A stretch of 64,000 nt of DNA from Rhizobium sp. 007 (GTDB lineage: Bacteria; Pseudomonadota; Alphaproteobacteria; Rhizobiales; Rhizobiaceae): assembly GCF_015353075.1 (NCBI RefSeq), contig NZ_CP064187.1, positions 1-64,000 of the forward strand. Direction: 5' to 3'. Under the pieces are notes generated by a model. It did not search any database. It saw only the letters and a list, made by a program, of their open reading frames with translations, and was not told the origin of the DNA. How positions within the stretch are numbered: position 1 is the stretch's first letter; each line of letters opens with the position of its first letter. Both the position numbers and the translations under genes were made by a program. This document shows, one piece after another, positions 19,099 through 28,758 of the stretch.

Positions 19099-20703
19099 TC
19101 AATTCGGCTTGAAAATAAAACCAAAGCGGGAAATCGACGCAATCAAAATCAATAACGTTTCAGTCAACCAGAAGTAAGCTTGCTGTGAAAACAAGTTCCC
19201 GGATGCGCTGCCGAATCCCTCAAGGGTTGCGTCGATGAACCCTCTCTCATTGAGGCTGAGCCCTGCAACAATCTGCCCGTGCGCATTCACGATCGCTGAG
19301 ATGCCGTTGTTGGCGTCACGAATCAGCGGCAAACCGGTCTCCACGGCGCGCACCCGCGCTTGCTGGAAGTGCTGATAAGGACCGGGCGTATTGCCGAACC
19401 ACGCGTCGTTGGTGATGTTCAAGATTGCACCGGCGTCGGCGATGTTGCCGGTCATCTCGTCGGCGAAGATGATCTCGTAACAGACCAGAGGATAGAGCTT
19501 CAGCCCCGTCGGCAGTTCCAGGAGATGGCGCGTTGCCGCGGCAGAGAATCCGCCCGGCATCTCAACGATATTCCGGATGCCGAAATCGTCGAGGATATTC
19601 TCGAACGGCACGTATTCGCCGAATGGAACGAGATGCACCTTGTCGGAAGCCGCGACGATCTGGCCGCGTCCATCGAACGCGTAGATCGAATTGTAGTAGC
19701 GCACCGGGTTTCCCGGCCCCATCTCTTCGGCTCGCACGGCGCCTGCAATCAGAATCTGATTGTCGTCCAGCGTATCGCCGATCCGGGTAAGAGCATCCTG
19801 GTTGTCGGTGAGGATGAAAGGGATCGAGGTCTCCGGCCAGACGATGATGTCCGGCTTCTTTCCGCCGTCCCGCGGCGCTTCGGCGGAGAGCTTCAAATGC
19901 ATCTCGAAGATGGCCGAGCGGTCGGCGTTGCTGTCGAGCTTGGCCGCCTGATCGATCATCGGCTGCACGAGCCGGATCACTGGCCGTTTCTCCTGCGGCA
20001 GCGTGGGAGCTTCCGGCGCGAGATACAGCACATAACCGCCGTAGCCGACATGAGCTGCAAAAAGCAGCGCGGCCAGCCCCACACCCGCCGTCGCACCCTG
20101 CCGCGTCCCAAGAAGAGCGGGCGCAGCGAAGACGAAGACGGCAAGCGCGGTTACGCCCGTGGTGCCGACGACGTGTGCGGACTGCATCATCAGCGGCATC
20201 GGCATGATGCCATAGCCGACCGCATTCCATGGAAAACCCGTGAATGTGACGCTGCGCAACCACTCGAAGAGACCGAAGCTTGCGGCAAGTGCTGCAATGC
20301 GGCCTATCCCGTCCGACCAGAAGATGCGGGCGACAGCCGCCGCAAGGCCATAATAGATCGACAGCACCGCCGGCAGGCCGAGGATTGCCAGCGGCAGCGC
20401 CCAGGCAAACTCTTCGGAGTCAATCATCAGCGCATGGCCAAGCCACCAGAGGCCTGCGACGAAATAGCCGAAGCCGAAGAGCCACCCGATCGCGAAGGAG
20501 GGCCACAGTCGGCCGAGGACGCTTGCCTCGGGGGAGGCGGCTGCACCATCGATCAGCCAGACGAGGAGCGTGAATGAGAGGAACATCGCAGCAAAAAAAC
20601 CGATCGGCGGAAGTGCCAGAACGGCAAATGCGCCGGCAAGGACAGCCAGCAATGCTCGTTTGAAACCCCAGACCAGGATGACCCTGTCCGCAAGCCGCTC
20701 CAT
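19099..20703 (-). CDS. lnt: Apolipoprotein N-acyltransferase
   Basis: Lnt adds the third acyl chain to lipoproteins in the inner membrane. The 534-residue protein has about six N-terminal membrane segments (residues 10-210) and a periplasmic nitrilase domain. The catalytic triad is visible: Glu in WPETSIPF (about 288), Lys in SDKVHLVPFGEY (about 355) and Cys in PLVCYEIIF (about 408). A last membrane segment follows near the C-terminus. ATG 20703 gives MERLADRVIL. It follows corC on the same strand after 78 nt. Confidence 0.95.
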   Translation of the reverse strand: MERLADRVILVWGFKRALLAVLAGAFAVLALPPIGFFAAMFLSFTLLVWLIDGAAASPEASVLGRLWPSFAIGWLFGFGYFVAGLWWLGHALMIDSEEFAWALPLAILGLPAVLSIYYGLAAAVARIFWSDGIGRIAALAASFGLFEWLRSVTFTGFPWNAVGYGIMPMPLMMQSAHVVGTTGVTALAVFVFAAPALLGTRQGATAGVGLAALLFAAHVGYGGYVLYLAPEAPTLPQEKRPVIRLVQPMIDQAAKLDSNADRSAIFEMHLKLSAEAPRDGGKKPDIIVWPETSIPFILTDNQDALTRIGDTLDDNQILIAGAVRAEEMGPGNPVRYYNSIYAFDGRGQIVAASDKVHLVPFGEYVPFENILDDFGIRNIVEMPGGFSAAATRHLLELPTGLKLYPLVCYEIIFADEMTGNIADAGAILNITNDAWFGNTPGPYQHFQQARVRAVETGLPLIRDANNGISAIVNAHGQIVAGLSLNERGFIDATLEGFGSASGNLFSQQAYFWLTETLLILIASISRFGFIFKPN

Positions 20704-20781
20704 GCGCACTCCAATCAAGCCGCGAATCAACCCGGTCCGCAGTCTTTCAAAAAAGCGGCGCCTTGTCGTGCCATGCGAAAA

Positions 20782-21915
20782 TCAGTTCGACGTGGATTCG
20801 GCAGTCCGGTCGTCGGTTGCCTCAGCACCGGTCGCACTGTCGCCGTCCGCCTTGACACGGCGGCGGATCGCCTGACGCTTGCGGGTGATGCGCACGCGCT
20901 TGATGCGGCGCGGATCGGCCTCGAGAATGTGGAATTCGAAATCCGGCAGCGCCTGGACCACTTCGCCTCGAACCGGGATGCGGCCAAGCGCGGAGAAGAT
21001 GAGACCGCCTAGCGTATCGACCTCGTCCACCTGCTCGCTGATGTCGAAATCCGGGCCGATCGCCTCTGCAATCTCTTCCAGTTCGACGCGGGCATCCGCC
21101 ACAAAGACGTCTTCGGAAATGCGCTTGAACATGACTTCTTCGTCGTCATGCTCGTCGTCGATGTCGCCGACGACCATCTCGACGATGTCCTCGTGTGAAG
21201 CAAGGCCGTCGGTGCCGCCATATTCATCGATGACGAGCGCCATCTGCGTGCGGTTCACCTGCATGCGGCGAAGCAGATCGGATGCCAGCATCGATGGCGG
21301 CACGAAGAGGATCTTACGGATGATGCCGGCCTCGGCGAGCGTCTTTTGCAGGTCGACCCGGGCGAGATCGAAATTCGGCTTTGCCGAGCGCACCGGCTTT
21401 TGAATGTTCTCTGTAGCGATCTCGACAAGCGGCTTGGCAGTCTTGGAACCTGTCCGGCGCTTGTTGCGTGCCTGCTTTGCGACATAGGAAAGCAGGTCGC
21501 GGATGTGCACCATGCCGCGCGGATCGTCGAGCGTATCGGCATATACGGGCATGCGCGAGCGCCCGGATTCCTCGAAGAGGATCATCAATTCGCCGATGGT
21601 GATGTTCTGGTCGACCGCCTCGATATCGGCGCGCGGGACCATGACGTCGGCGACACGCACTTCGCGGAAACGCAGGATGTTGTGGAGCATCGCCCGCTCG
21701 TCGGGCGAAAAGGCATCGTCGCCAGTATCGTTCGTCATAAGCGCGTCGGCGAGATCTTCGCGGATGCGCGAACCTTGCTGGGGGCGGAGAATGCGGGCGG
21801 CACGCGCCCAGAATGATCGTCCTGAATGCCTGCTACTACTGCCCGCCTCATCTGAGGAGGAGGATTGATCGGCGTCCTTGGTTTCCGCCGCCGGTTTCGT
21901 TGTAAAGTCGCTCAT
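20782..21915 (-). CDS. corC: CBS-domain hemolysin/CorC-family protein
   Basis: A 377-residue soluble protein: a Ser-rich acidic N-terminus, a CBS pair (about residues 85-245, with [13 protein letters not shown] and [21 protein letters not shown]) and a C-terminal CorC/HlyC domain. It has no DUF21 membrane domain. Relatives are linked to magnesium/cobalt resistance, and the block ybeY–corC–lnt is conserved in many proteobacteria. ATG 21915 overlaps the ybeY stop as ATGA. The hemolysin name is historical; toxin activity should not be assumed. Confidence 0.9.
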   Translation of the reverse strand: MSDFTTKPAAETKDADQSSSSDEAGSSSRHSGRSFWARAARILRPQQGSRIREDLADALMTNDTGDDAFSPDERAMLHNILRFREVRVADVMVPRADIEAVDQNITIGELMILFEESGRSRMPVYADTLDDPRGMVHIRDLLSYVAKQARNKRRTGSKTAKPLVEIATENIQKPVRSAKPNFDLARVDLQKTLAEAGIIRKILFVPPSMLASDLLRRMQVNRTQMALVIDEYGGTDGLASHEDIVEMVVGDIDDEHDDEEVMFKRISEDVFVADARVELEEIAEAIGPDFDISEQVDEVDTLGGLIFSALGRIPVRGEVVQALPDFEFHILEADPRRIKRVRITRKRQAIRRRVKADGDSATGAEATDDRTAESTSN

Positions 21916-22427
21916 GGTTCCATTTTAAGGTCTTGACCCTCGTATGGGTCAGATAGGCCGAGTACTGCCAAAATGCGAGTCTCCAACCCCTCCATAATTT
22001 CGGCTTCGTCGTTATTCATATGGTCGTAGCCGAAGAGATGCAAGAAACCATGCACCATCAGATGCGATAGATGGTCCTCGAACGATTTTTCGAGCTCCCG
22101 CGCTTCCCGTTCGACGGTCTCCCTGGCGATGATGATATCACCAAGCATCGGACCTGGCATCTCTCCCGGCGTAATCGGAAAGGCAGGGAAGGAAAGGACA
22201 TTGGTAGCCTTGTCTTTCTTGCGCCATTCGGCGTTGATGGCGCGGATGGCCTCGTCATCCGTGAAGACAAGCGAAAGCTCCGTCGCCGTCTTGGGAAACC
22301 TCTGTCTCTCATCTTTTTCGAGAACCTTCGCTGCCGCTTCCAGCACGCGTTCGGCCAAAGCCTGAAGTTCATTCTCCGAGGGCCAGTCGCCCTCCTCGAT
22401 GCTGACCTGGATATCGATTTCGGCCAT
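21912..22427 (-). CDS. ybeY: Endoribonuclease YbeY (16S rRNA maturation)
   Basis: YbeY is a metal-dependent RNase for 16S rRNA 3' maturation and ribosome quality control; rhizobial YbeY also affects small-RNA control. The 171-residue protein carries the H-x3-H-x5-H zinc motif in [11 protein letters not shown] (about residues 130-140). Its start and the phoH stop overlap as TGATG, and its end overlaps corC by ATGA, so three genes are translationally linked. Confidence 0.95.
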   Translation of the reverse strand: MAEIDIQVSIEEGDWPSENELQALAERVLEAAAKVLEKDERQRFPKTATELSLVFTDDEAIRAINAEWRKKDKATNVLSFPAFPITPGEMPGPMLGDIIIARETVEREARELEKSFEDHLSHLMVHGFLHLFGYDHMNNDEAEIMEGLETRILAVLGLSDPYEGQDLKMEP

Positions 22428-23479
22428 CAGACCTGCGGTCCGGCGTCTTCCGGCCGCGTCGTATAGGTGGCGTCATAGGCCCTTACGATCCGTCCGACCA
22501 GCGGATGGCGCACGACATCGACATCCTTGAAGCGGATCGTCGAGATTCCTTCCACGCCGTCGAGCAGATGCAGTGCTTCGACAAGTCCGGACTTCACGCC
22601 GCGCGGCAAATCGATCTGGCTCGGATCGCCCGTGATGATCATGCGCGAATTCTCGCCGAGACGCGTAAGAAACATCTTCATCTGCATCGAGGTCGTGTTC
22701 TGTGCCTCGTCGAGGATGATGGCCGCGTTCGAGAGGGTGCGTCCGCGCATGAAGGCGAGCGGCGCGATCTCAATGACGCCGGCCGTGATCGCGCGCTCGA
22801 CCTTGTCTCCGGGGATCATGTCGTAGAGCGCATCATAGAGCGGCCGGAGATAGGGATCGACTTTCTCCTTCATGTCGCCCGGCAGGAAGCCGAGGCGCTC
22901 GCCGGCTTCGACGGCTGGCCGCGAAAGGATGATCTTCTCGACGGCGCCGCGTTCCAGCATCTGGGCCGCATGCGCGACGGCGAGATAGGTCTTGCCCGTG
23001 CCGGCTGGGCCGACGCCGAAGACCAGTTCGGCGCGCTCCATGGCGCGTATATAGGCATCCTGCGTCGGCGTGCGCGCAACGATCGTCTTCTTGCGTGTCG
23101 AAATCTGCGCCATGGTCAGCTTGGCTTTTTTCTCCATGGTCGGCAGGCTCAACTGATCGTCGGCGGCAACCGCCATGCGGATAGCGCCTTCCACGTCGGA
23201 TCGTTCCACGCTGCCGCCTTTCTGGAGCTTTTCATAGAGGTAGTCCAGCGTGCGCCGGGCTTGGTTGGTGGCGACGACGTCACCGGTGATAATGACGGAA
23301 TTGCCGCGCGCACGCGCATCGATATGCAGCCGCTCTTCGAGAAGCTTCAGGTTCTGATCGAATTGACCAAATAGCTCGCTGGCGAACCGGTTGTTCTCGA
23401 ACGTCAGGACGAAGTGATTGGCGTCGCTCGCAATGCGTGGGTGGCGCGGTGAAGAAGAAACCAATTCTTGTCCGTTCAA
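22427..23479 (-). CDS. phoH: PhoH-family ATPase (PhoL type)
   Basis: A 350-residue P-loop protein with a KH-like N-terminal part, Walker [12 protein letters not shown] (about residues 150-160) and Walker [10 protein letters not shown] (about 254). The PhoL/YbeZ subgroup partners YbeY in RNA metabolism, and that gene overlaps it downstream. The name PhoH comes from phosphate control in E. coli, but no Pho box was seen upstream. It lies 18 nt after miaB. Confidence 0.93.
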   Translation of the reverse strand: MNGQELVSSSPRHPRIASDANHFVLTFENNRFASELFGQFDQNLKLLEERLHIDARARGNSVIITGDVVATNQARRTLDYLYEKLQKGGSVERSDVEGAIRMAVAADDQLSLPTMEKKAKLTMAQISTRKKTIVARTPTQDAYIRAMERAELVFGVGPAGTGKTYLAVAHAAQMLERGAVEKIILSRPAVEAGERLGFLPGDMKEKVDPYLRPLYDALYDMIPGDKVERAITAGVIEIAPLAFMRGRTLSNAAIILDEAQNTTSMQMKMFLTRLGENSRMIITGDPSQIDLPRGVKSGLVEALHLLDGVEGISTIRFKDVDVVRHPLVGRIVRAYDATYTTRPEDAGPQV

Positions 23480-23497
23480 GCGGTCGAGCTCCCTAGG

Positions 23498-24919
23498 TTA
23501 AACCCCAGCCTCTGCAAACTCGGCAAACAGGCTGTTCGTTCCGGTTCCGGTGATTCGCACTTTGATAATGTCACCGATTTGCGATGCTTTTGCATCAACA
23601 TTCACCGACTGAAGCCAGGGAGAACGGCCGATAAGCTGTCCTGGCATGCGGCCGGGCTTTTCAAGCAGCAAATCGATCTCCTTGCCGATGCAGGATACGT
23701 TGAATCCCTGCGTCTGCTTGAGGAGAAGCGCCTGCAGGCGCTCGAGCCGTTCTGCCTTGATCTCTTCCGGCACCTGGTCCTTCAGTTCCGCCCCGGGCGT
23801 ACCCGGCCGCGTCGAATATTTGAAGGAGAAAGCCTGCGCATAGCCAACCTCCTCCACCAGACGCAGTGTAGCTTCAAAATCCTTGTCTGTCTCCCCAGGA
23901 AAACCAACGATGAAATCGCCCGAAAGCGCAATATCGGGGCGGGCTGCGCGGATGCGCTCGATCAGCGTCATATATTCGGCTGCCGTATGGCGCCGGTTCA
24001 TGGCTTTCAGGATGCGGTCCGAGCCCGCCTGCACCGGCAGGTGCAAGTAGGGCATCAGCGCCCGCAGGTCGCGATGCGCCTCGATCAGGCGGTCGTCCAT
24101 GTCGCGCGGATGGCTGGTGGTGTAGCGAAGCCGCGCAAGCCCTGGAATTTCAGCAAGGCGATAGAGTAGATCGCCAAGGCTCCATTCTTCGCCATTGGCC
24201 CCGGCGCCGTGCCAGGCGTTGACGTTCTGGCCGAGCAATGTGATCTCGCGCACTCCGCCTTCGACGAGTTTTTGCGCCTCTTCGACAATCTGGCTGACGG
24301 GCCGGGAGATCTCCGAACCACGCGTGTAAGGCACGACGCAGAAGGTACAGAACTTGTCGCAGCCTTCCTGCACCGTCAGGAACGAGGTCACGCCGCGCGA
24401 GCGGATCTTCTTGCTTTCGGCAATCGGCAGATGCTCGAATTTATCTTCCAGTGCATATTCCGTATCGACGACGCGATGGCCCTGCTTGGCGCGCCGCAGC
24501 GCGTCCGGCAGGCGGTGATAGGTCTGCGGGCCGATGACCACATCGACGGCAGGCGCGCGGCGGAGGATTTCTTCGCCTTCGGCCTGGGCAACGCAGCCGG
24601 TCACGCCGATCATCATCTCGCGCCCGTCGGCGGCTTTCTTCTTTTTCATCTCGCGCAAACGACCGAGCGCCGAATAAACCTTTTCGGCCGCCTTTTCGCG
24701 GATATGGCAGGTATTCAGCAGAACGAGATCAGCCTCATCCATGTTCTCCGTTTGCTCGTAACCGTCGCGGGCGAGTGCATCGCTCATGCGCGTCGAGTCG
24801 TAGACGTTCATCTGGCAGCCATAGGTCTTGATGAAAACCTTGCGGCTGTTGCTGCCATCGCGAAGGTCCTGGCTGGGGATGGTCTCCGGGGCCGGAAGAA
24901 GGGCGCTGTCTTGGGTCAT
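23498..24919 (-). CDS. miaB: tRNA-2-methylthio-N6-dimethylallyladenosine synthase MiaB
   Basis: MiaB is a radical SAM methylthiotransferase that modifies i6A37 in tRNAs reading UNN codons. The 473-residue protein has an N-terminal UPF0004 domain with cysteines for the second cluster (KTYGCQMN about residue 35, [11 protein letters not shown] about 71), the radical SAM motif [17 protein letters not shown] (about 187) and a C-terminal TRAM domain. Another Cys lies in [10 protein letters not shown]. miaB–phoH–ybeY is a conserved block. It lies 48 nt after olsA. Confidence 0.96.
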   Translation of the reverse strand: MTQDSALLPAPETIPSQDLRDGSNSRKVFIKTYGCQMNVYDSTRMSDALARDGYEQTENMDEADLVLLNTCHIREKAAEKVYSALGRLREMKKKKAADGREMMIGVTGCVAQAEGEEILRRAPAVDVVIGPQTYHRLPDALRRAKQGHRVVDTEYALEDKFEHLPIAESKKIRSRGVTSFLTVQEGCDKFCTFCVVPYTRGSEISRPVSQIVEEAQKLVEGGVREITLLGQNVNAWHGAGANGEEWSLGDLLYRLAEIPGLARLRYTTSHPRDMDDRLIEAHRDLRALMPYLHLPVQAGSDRILKAMNRRHTAAEYMTLIERIRAARPDIALSGDFIVGFPGETDKDFEATLRLVEEVGYAQAFSFKYSTRPGTPGAELKDQVPEEIKAERLERLQALLLKQTQGFNVSCIGKEIDLLLEKPGRMPGQLIGRSPWLQSVNVDAKASQIGDIIKVRITGTGTNSLFAEFAEAGV

Positions 24920-24967
24920 GGCGGCTATTTAGTGGTTTTTTGCCATCTAGAAAATCGAAATCTTCCC

Positions 24968-25765
24968 TCAAGAGATGTCGCGGCCGCGCAGGCGGCTGTG
25001 GAGCATTGTACGGATACGCCGTGCGATGGTGGCGCTGACATCCTTCCGGTTCGAATCGGAACGGTATTCGACCGCCTCGCCGAAGGAGACTTCGGCATCG
25101 AGCGCCGCGCATTTCACGACGTCAATCAGGTGCGGTACGAGTTCCACGTCGCCTGGCCAGCCGGCCAGCGGGCGGTGATAGCGGCCCATCGCAACGCCGT
25201 GCGCCTTTGTATAGGCAATCGCTACCGGCTGCACGAGGACGGAACCGTTCGGCGAGTGCGGCACAGCCATGGCGGCCGCTCCGAAGAGCGAGGATTTGAC
25301 TTCCAAAAGGCGATTGCCATCCGAGGTCGTGCCTTCGGGAAAGAGCACGATGATCTCGCCGTCCGCCATGCGGGCTGCGATCTCGCTTGCCTGATTGCCA
25401 GTCTTTCGCTTCTCTTCACGGACGATGAAGACGCTTTTCTGCAGCCGGGCAAGCATGCCGAAGATGGGCCAGTCGCGCACTTCCATCTTGGCGATGAAGG
25501 CGACATCGGCGAGCGAGGACATGACCATGATATCCATCCACGATGCATGATTAACGCATAGCATCAGCGGTCGGCGCCCCTCAAGCTTGCCGTGGACCTT
25601 TACGCGAATGCCGAGGGCGTGGCAGGCAGCGCGGTGCCATAGGCGCGGAAGAATGCGGCGAAGCTTCCAGTCGAAATGGAGGCCGAGAAGCTGGAGGGGC
25701 ATCAGCAGCGTGCTGGCGGCAGCGACGACGACCGCGGCATAGGCGATGCGCAGCCAGACGATCAA
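24968..25765 (-). CDS. olsA: Lyso-ornithine lipid O-acyltransferase OlsA (PlsC family)
   Basis: A 265-residue 1-acyl-glycerol-phosphate-acyltransferase-type enzyme with an N-terminal membrane anchor (about residues 5-30). It has the H-x4-D catalytic motif (NHASWMD, about 92-98) and the FPEGTTSDGN motif (about 162). In S. meliloti the gene between mur and miaB is olsA, which adds the second acyl chain to lyso-ornithine lipid. The same order here supports that name; a plain PlsC role remains possible. olsB, for the first step, lies at 41403-42278. The gene follows mur by 30 nt. Confidence 0.8.
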   Translation of the reverse strand: MIVWLRIAYAAVVVAAASTLLMPLQLLGLHFDWKLRRILPRLWHRAACHALGIRVKVHGKLEGRRPLMLCVNHASWMDIMVMSSLADVAFIAKMEVRDWPIFGMLARLQKSVFIVREEKRKTGNQASEIAARMADGEIIVLFPEGTTSDGNRLLEVKSSLFGAAAMAVPHSPNGSVLVQPVAIAYTKAHGVAMGRYHRPLAGWPGDVELVPHLIDVVKCAALDAEVSFGEAVEYRSDSNRKDVSATIARRIRTMLHSRLRGRDIS

Positions 25766-25795
25766 CGCGAACTCCTTGCGGCTGCGGTCATCGGC

Positions 25796-26224
25796 TCAGC
25801 GTTCGTCTTTCTTCAGCGGAATGCCGTAAAGCTCCAGCCGATGATCTACAAGCTGGAAGCCATGCTCACGGGCAATGCGCTCCTGCAGCGCTTCAATCTC
25901 CGGCGAGCGGAATTCGATGACCACGCCGTTCTTCAGGTCTATCAGGTGGTCGTGATGTTCTTCCGGCACCGTTTCATAGCGCGAACGGCCGTCGCGGAAA
26001 TCATGGCGGGCGATGATGCCGGCATCCTCAAAAAGCTTGACGGTCCGATAGACGGTGGAAATCGAAATCTTCGCGTCGACCTTCGCGGAACGGCGATAAA
26101 GCTCCTCGACATCCGGGTGATCTGCCGACTCTTCCAGGATGCGGGCGATCACGCGGCGCTGTTCGGTCATTCGCATGCCGCGCTCGGTGCAAAGCTCCTC
26201 AAGGGTCTTGGCTGCGTCGCTCAT
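25796..26224 (-). CDS. mur: Fur-family metalloregulator, probably Mur (manganese)
   Basis: A 142-residue Fur-family repressor: a winged helix (about residues 12-80, including ISISTVYRTVKLFEDAG) and the dimer/metal domain with EEHHDHLID (about 89). In rhizobia the Fur orthologue is Mur and senses Mn(II), with iron control passed to RirA. The protein has only one cysteine (near residue 12) and lacks the C-terminal CxxC zinc pair of E. coli Fur. It sits in the rimI–mur–olsA block. No MRS-type operator was identified. Confidence 0.88.
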   Translation of the reverse strand: MSDAAKTLEELCTERGMRMTEQRRVIARILEESADHPDVEELYRRSAKVDAKISISTVYRTVKLFEDAGIIARHDFRDGRSRYETVPEEHHDHLIDLKNGVVIEFRSPEIEALQERIAREHGFQLVDHRLELYGIPLKKDER

Positions 26225-26261
26225 TGGCGGCCTTCATTCCAGATTCCAATTCTCAACGGAA

Positions 26262-26756
26262 CTAGCGAAGAACGCGCTTCATGACAAGCGCCGTGGAAAC
26301 GGCGCCGTTTTCGTCCTTGTAGTATCCGCGGCGCTCGCCGATTTTCTCGAAGCCGAGCTTGTGGTAGAGGCCGAGGGCGGCGGCATTGCCGTCGTCGACT
26401 TCCAGGAACATGCTCTCACCCCCGCGCAGCTTGGCTTCACGCATTGCTGCCTGCATGAGCCGCCAGCCGAGGCCGGCACGGGCAACCTTCGCCTGTACGG
26501 CGATCGACAGGATTTCCGCTTCGCCTGCGACCTGGCGCGCAAGCACGAAGCCCGGCAGCGGTTTTTTCAGGAAAGCGTTGGTCTGGTGCGCCACGAAGCC
26601 GAAGACATTGTCCTGGCTGAGCAGGCTGTGGAATTCGCCGTCACCCCAGGGGCGGGCAAATCGTTCGCCATGCAGCGCAGCGACCGCGCGGCAATCGTCA
26701 CTGCCCATTGCGATGATCTCGAATTCGGGCTTCAGAGTGAGATAGGATTCCAGCAT
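26262..26756 (-). CDS. rimI: Ribosomal-protein-alanine N-acetyltransferase RimI
   Basis: A 164-residue GNAT acetyltransferase. The acetyl-CoA-binding region is around ILSIAVQAKVARAGLGWRLM (about residues 80-99), followed by LEVDDGNAAALGLYHKLGFEKIGERRGYY. RimI acetylates the N-terminus of ribosomal protein S18 and often accompanies tsaB, as here. ATG 26756 lies 2 nt after the tsaB stop; a GTG two codons upstream overlaps tsaB. Confidence 0.92.
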   Translation of the reverse strand: MLESYLTLKPEFEIIAMGSDDCRAVAALHGERFARPWGDGEFHSLLSQDNVFGFVAHQTNAFLKKPLPGFVLARQVAGEAEILSIAVQAKVARAGLGWRLMQAAMREAKLRGGESMFLEVDDGNAAALGLYHKLGFEKIGERRGYYKDENGAVSTALVMKRVLR

Positions 26757-26758
26757 GG

Positions 26759-27418
26759 TCACACTCGCGCGATCGCGAACCCGGCCTGCGGTTTGGCGTC
26801 GGGTCCGCGCAGATAAAGAGGCTTCGGCTTTCCTGAACCGGGATCGGCGGCTGCACCAAGGCGTGCCACGATGGAAATCGGAAACTTATTGGCGTGTTCG
26901 CCCGTCGCGTCCGGCTTCAGCAGCGGCGCGGCGGAGCCTGTGATCTCGCCGACAAAGGCCGCCGCAATAGTTTTCGCCTCCTCGATCGTCACTGCGCGAG
27001 GTTCATCGAGCGCCGGGCCGTCGGCGGAAAAACTCTGGAGATAGATTTCGCCGCGCTTGGCGTCCATGGCGGCAAGAACGGGGCGGCCGGGTGTCTTTTC
27101 GCGCTGGGCGGCGGCCATAGTCTCCAGCGTCGTGATGCCGACAGTGGGGATGTTGAGCGCAAGGCCGAAGCCACGAGCTGCGGCGACACCGACGCGGATG
27201 CCGGTAAAGGAGCCAGGACCGATCGTGACGGCAATGCGTTCGACCATCGCGAGTTTCATATCCGCCTGTTTGAGCACGCGGTCGACGATTCCCATCAAAT
27301 GCTCTGCATGGCCCTTACCGATCAGGTCGGATGCCTCCCCCAGCACCGTATCCCTGCCGCTGTCGTAGAGAGCGGCAGCGCAATCTACACCAGCCGTGTC
27401 GAGCGCCAGAACAATCAT
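26759..27418 (-). CDS. tsaB: tRNA threonylcarbamoyladenosine biosynthesis protein TsaB
   Basis: TsaB partners TsaD in making t6A37 in ANN-decoding tRNAs. The 219-residue protein has the ASKHA-fold N-terminus MIVLALDTAG (residues 1-10) and the segment TIGPGSFTGIRVGVAAARG (about 68-86), typical of TsaB/TsaD-like proteins. ATG 27418 is chosen because the family begins there; ten extra upstream codons are unrelated. It is probably the first gene of the long tsaB–rimI–mur–olsA–miaB run. Confidence 0.94.
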   Translation of the reverse strand: MIVLALDTAGVDCAAALYDSGRDTVLGEASDLIGKGHAEHLMGIVDRVLKQADMKLAMVERIAVTIGPGSFTGIRVGVAAARGFGLALNIPTVGITTLETMAAAQREKTPGRPVLAAMDAKRGEIYLQSFSADGPALDEPRAVTIEEAKTIAAAFVGEITGSAAPLLKPDATGEHANKFPISIVARLGAAADPGSGKPKPLYLRGPDAKPQAGFAIARV

Positions 27419-27495
27419 GCCATCAATTTCCGAATAAAAGCCTACCACAAATTCAGCCGGTGCAATGCTGAGCCGGCCGAATTTTGGACAAATCG

Positions 27496-28062
27496 TCAGG
27501 CGGCGATGACTTCCTGCACTTCGGGAACGAAGTGACGAAGCAGGTTCTGGACGCCATGCGTCAGTGTTGCCGTGGACGAGGGGCAGCCGGAGCAGGAGCC
27601 CTTCATGTTGAGGTAGACCTTGCCATCCTTGAAGCCGCGGAACGTGATGTCGCCGCCATCTTGGGCAACCGCCGGGCGAACGCGGGTTTCAAGTAGCTCC
27701 TTGATGGTGAGCACGATGGTCTCGTCGGCCTCATCGAAGAATTCACCGCCGGCATCGAGCTCTTCCGAAAGCACGGAGGCATCACCCATGACCGGCTTTC
27801 CGGACATGAAGTGTTCCATGATGGAGCCAAGGATGGCGGGCTTCAGGTGCTGCCACTCCTGGTTCTCCTTGGAGACGGAAATGAAGTCATAGCCGAAATA
27901 GACACCGGTTACGCCCGGGATTTCAAAAAGGCGCGCAGCAAGCGGCGACGCCTGGGCTTCCTCGGCGCTGCGGAACTCGGCGGTGCCGGTCTCCATCACC
28001 ACCTTGCCCGGCAGGAACTTCTGTGTGGCCGGATTCGGTGTGGCTTCGGTCTGAATGAACAT
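27496..28062 (-). CDS. nfuA: NifU-like Fe-S cluster carrier (Nfu type)
   Basis: A 188-residue scaffold/carrier: an N-terminal Nfu domain (MFIQTEATPNPATQKFLPG, residues 1-19) and a C-terminal NifU domain with the cluster-binding CxxC in SCSGCPSS (about 155). Such proteins deliver [4Fe-4S] clusters to targets. The ATG at 28062 matches the family N-terminus; the frame extends 18 codons further up. It is on the minus strand with 127 nt to the universal-stress gene upstream, so it may have its own promoter. Confidence 0.93.
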   Translation of the reverse strand: MFIQTEATPNPATQKFLPGKVVMETGTAEFRSAEEAQASPLAARLFEIPGVTGVYFGYDFISVSKENQEWQHLKPAILGSIMEHFMSGKPVMGDASVLSEELDAGGEFFDEADETIVLTIKELLETRVRPAVAQDGGDITFRGFKDGKVYLNMKGSCSGCPSSTATLTHGVQNLLRHFVPEVQEVIAA

Positions 28063-28189
28063 TTCGCTCTCCATGCGGGCCAGGTCGTCGCTCAGGCCGT
28101 CTTTAGAATTCTTCAAAAGAAAATAAGCCGATTGGCGGCGCTAATCAAGAGACAAAGACTCCAGAAATAGCCGCATTCTGCATCACGCC

Positions 28190-28681
28190 TTAGGCCAGCG
28201 CATCCAGTTCTTCGTTCGTCAGCGTGTCAGGCAGCACGGTGACGGGGATCGGGAAAGCCGCGGCTTTTCCTACAACGGACGACACCAGCGGTCCCGGGCC
28301 CTCCTTGGCGGAGCTTGCGGCCAGCACCAGGATCGCGATGTCGCGGTCTTCTTCGATCACCGCATTGATTTCCTCGACCGCACTTCCCTCGCGGATGACG
28401 ACTTCCGGCTCGATGCCGATCGTTTCGCGAACCACCTGTGCCGATTTGGCGACGATGGCCTCGGCCTCCTCACGGGCTTCGGCCCGCATGATCTCCTCGA
28501 CGCCCAGCCATTGCTGAAAATCGCCTTCGGGAATCACGTAGACAAGCACCAGCCCGCCATTGGAATTCTTGGCGCGCCGGCCGGCATAATGCACAGCGCT
28601 CTGACATTCAGGTGTGCCATCGATCACCGCCATGAATTTGCGGCGATGCCCTTCGAGCCGTGAGAGTCGCTTTGATACCAT
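28190..28681 (-). CDS. Universal stress protein (UspA) family
   Basis: A 163-residue protein with one Usp domain: FMAVIDGTPECQSAVHYA near the N-terminus (about 16-33) and a C-terminal half with SSVVGKAAAFPIPVTVLP (about 134-151). The ATP-binding G-2x-G-9x-G-S/T motif of binding-type Usp proteins is only partly recognisable. Role unknown; a general stress function is inferred. It lies between nfuA and trpS on the same strand. Confidence 0.87.
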   Translation of the reverse strand: MVSKRLSRLEGHRRKFMAVIDGTPECQSAVHYAGRRAKNSNGGLVLVYVIPEGDFQQWLGVEEIMRAEAREEAEAIVAKSAQVVRETIGIEPEVVIREGSAVEEINAVIEEDRDIAILVLAASSAKEGPGPLVSSVVGKAAAFPIPVTVLPDTLTNEELDALA

Positions 28682-28758
28682 GGCGCGGACTCTGACACCC
28701 TAACCGGGAAATTTGCAAGCCCCCGTCATCGCACGGGAGCTCGCCGTCAGAGGCATGC

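Noticed and set aside
19360..20577. 405-codon plus-strand frame over lnt
   Set aside because: Antisense to lnt with its Glu-Lys-Cys triad; low-complexity charged translation without a start signal.
24209..25561. 450-codon plus-strand frame across miaB and olsA
   Set aside because: It runs antisense to two well-supported genes with clear catalytic motifs and crosses their boundary; its composition is that of a shadow frame.
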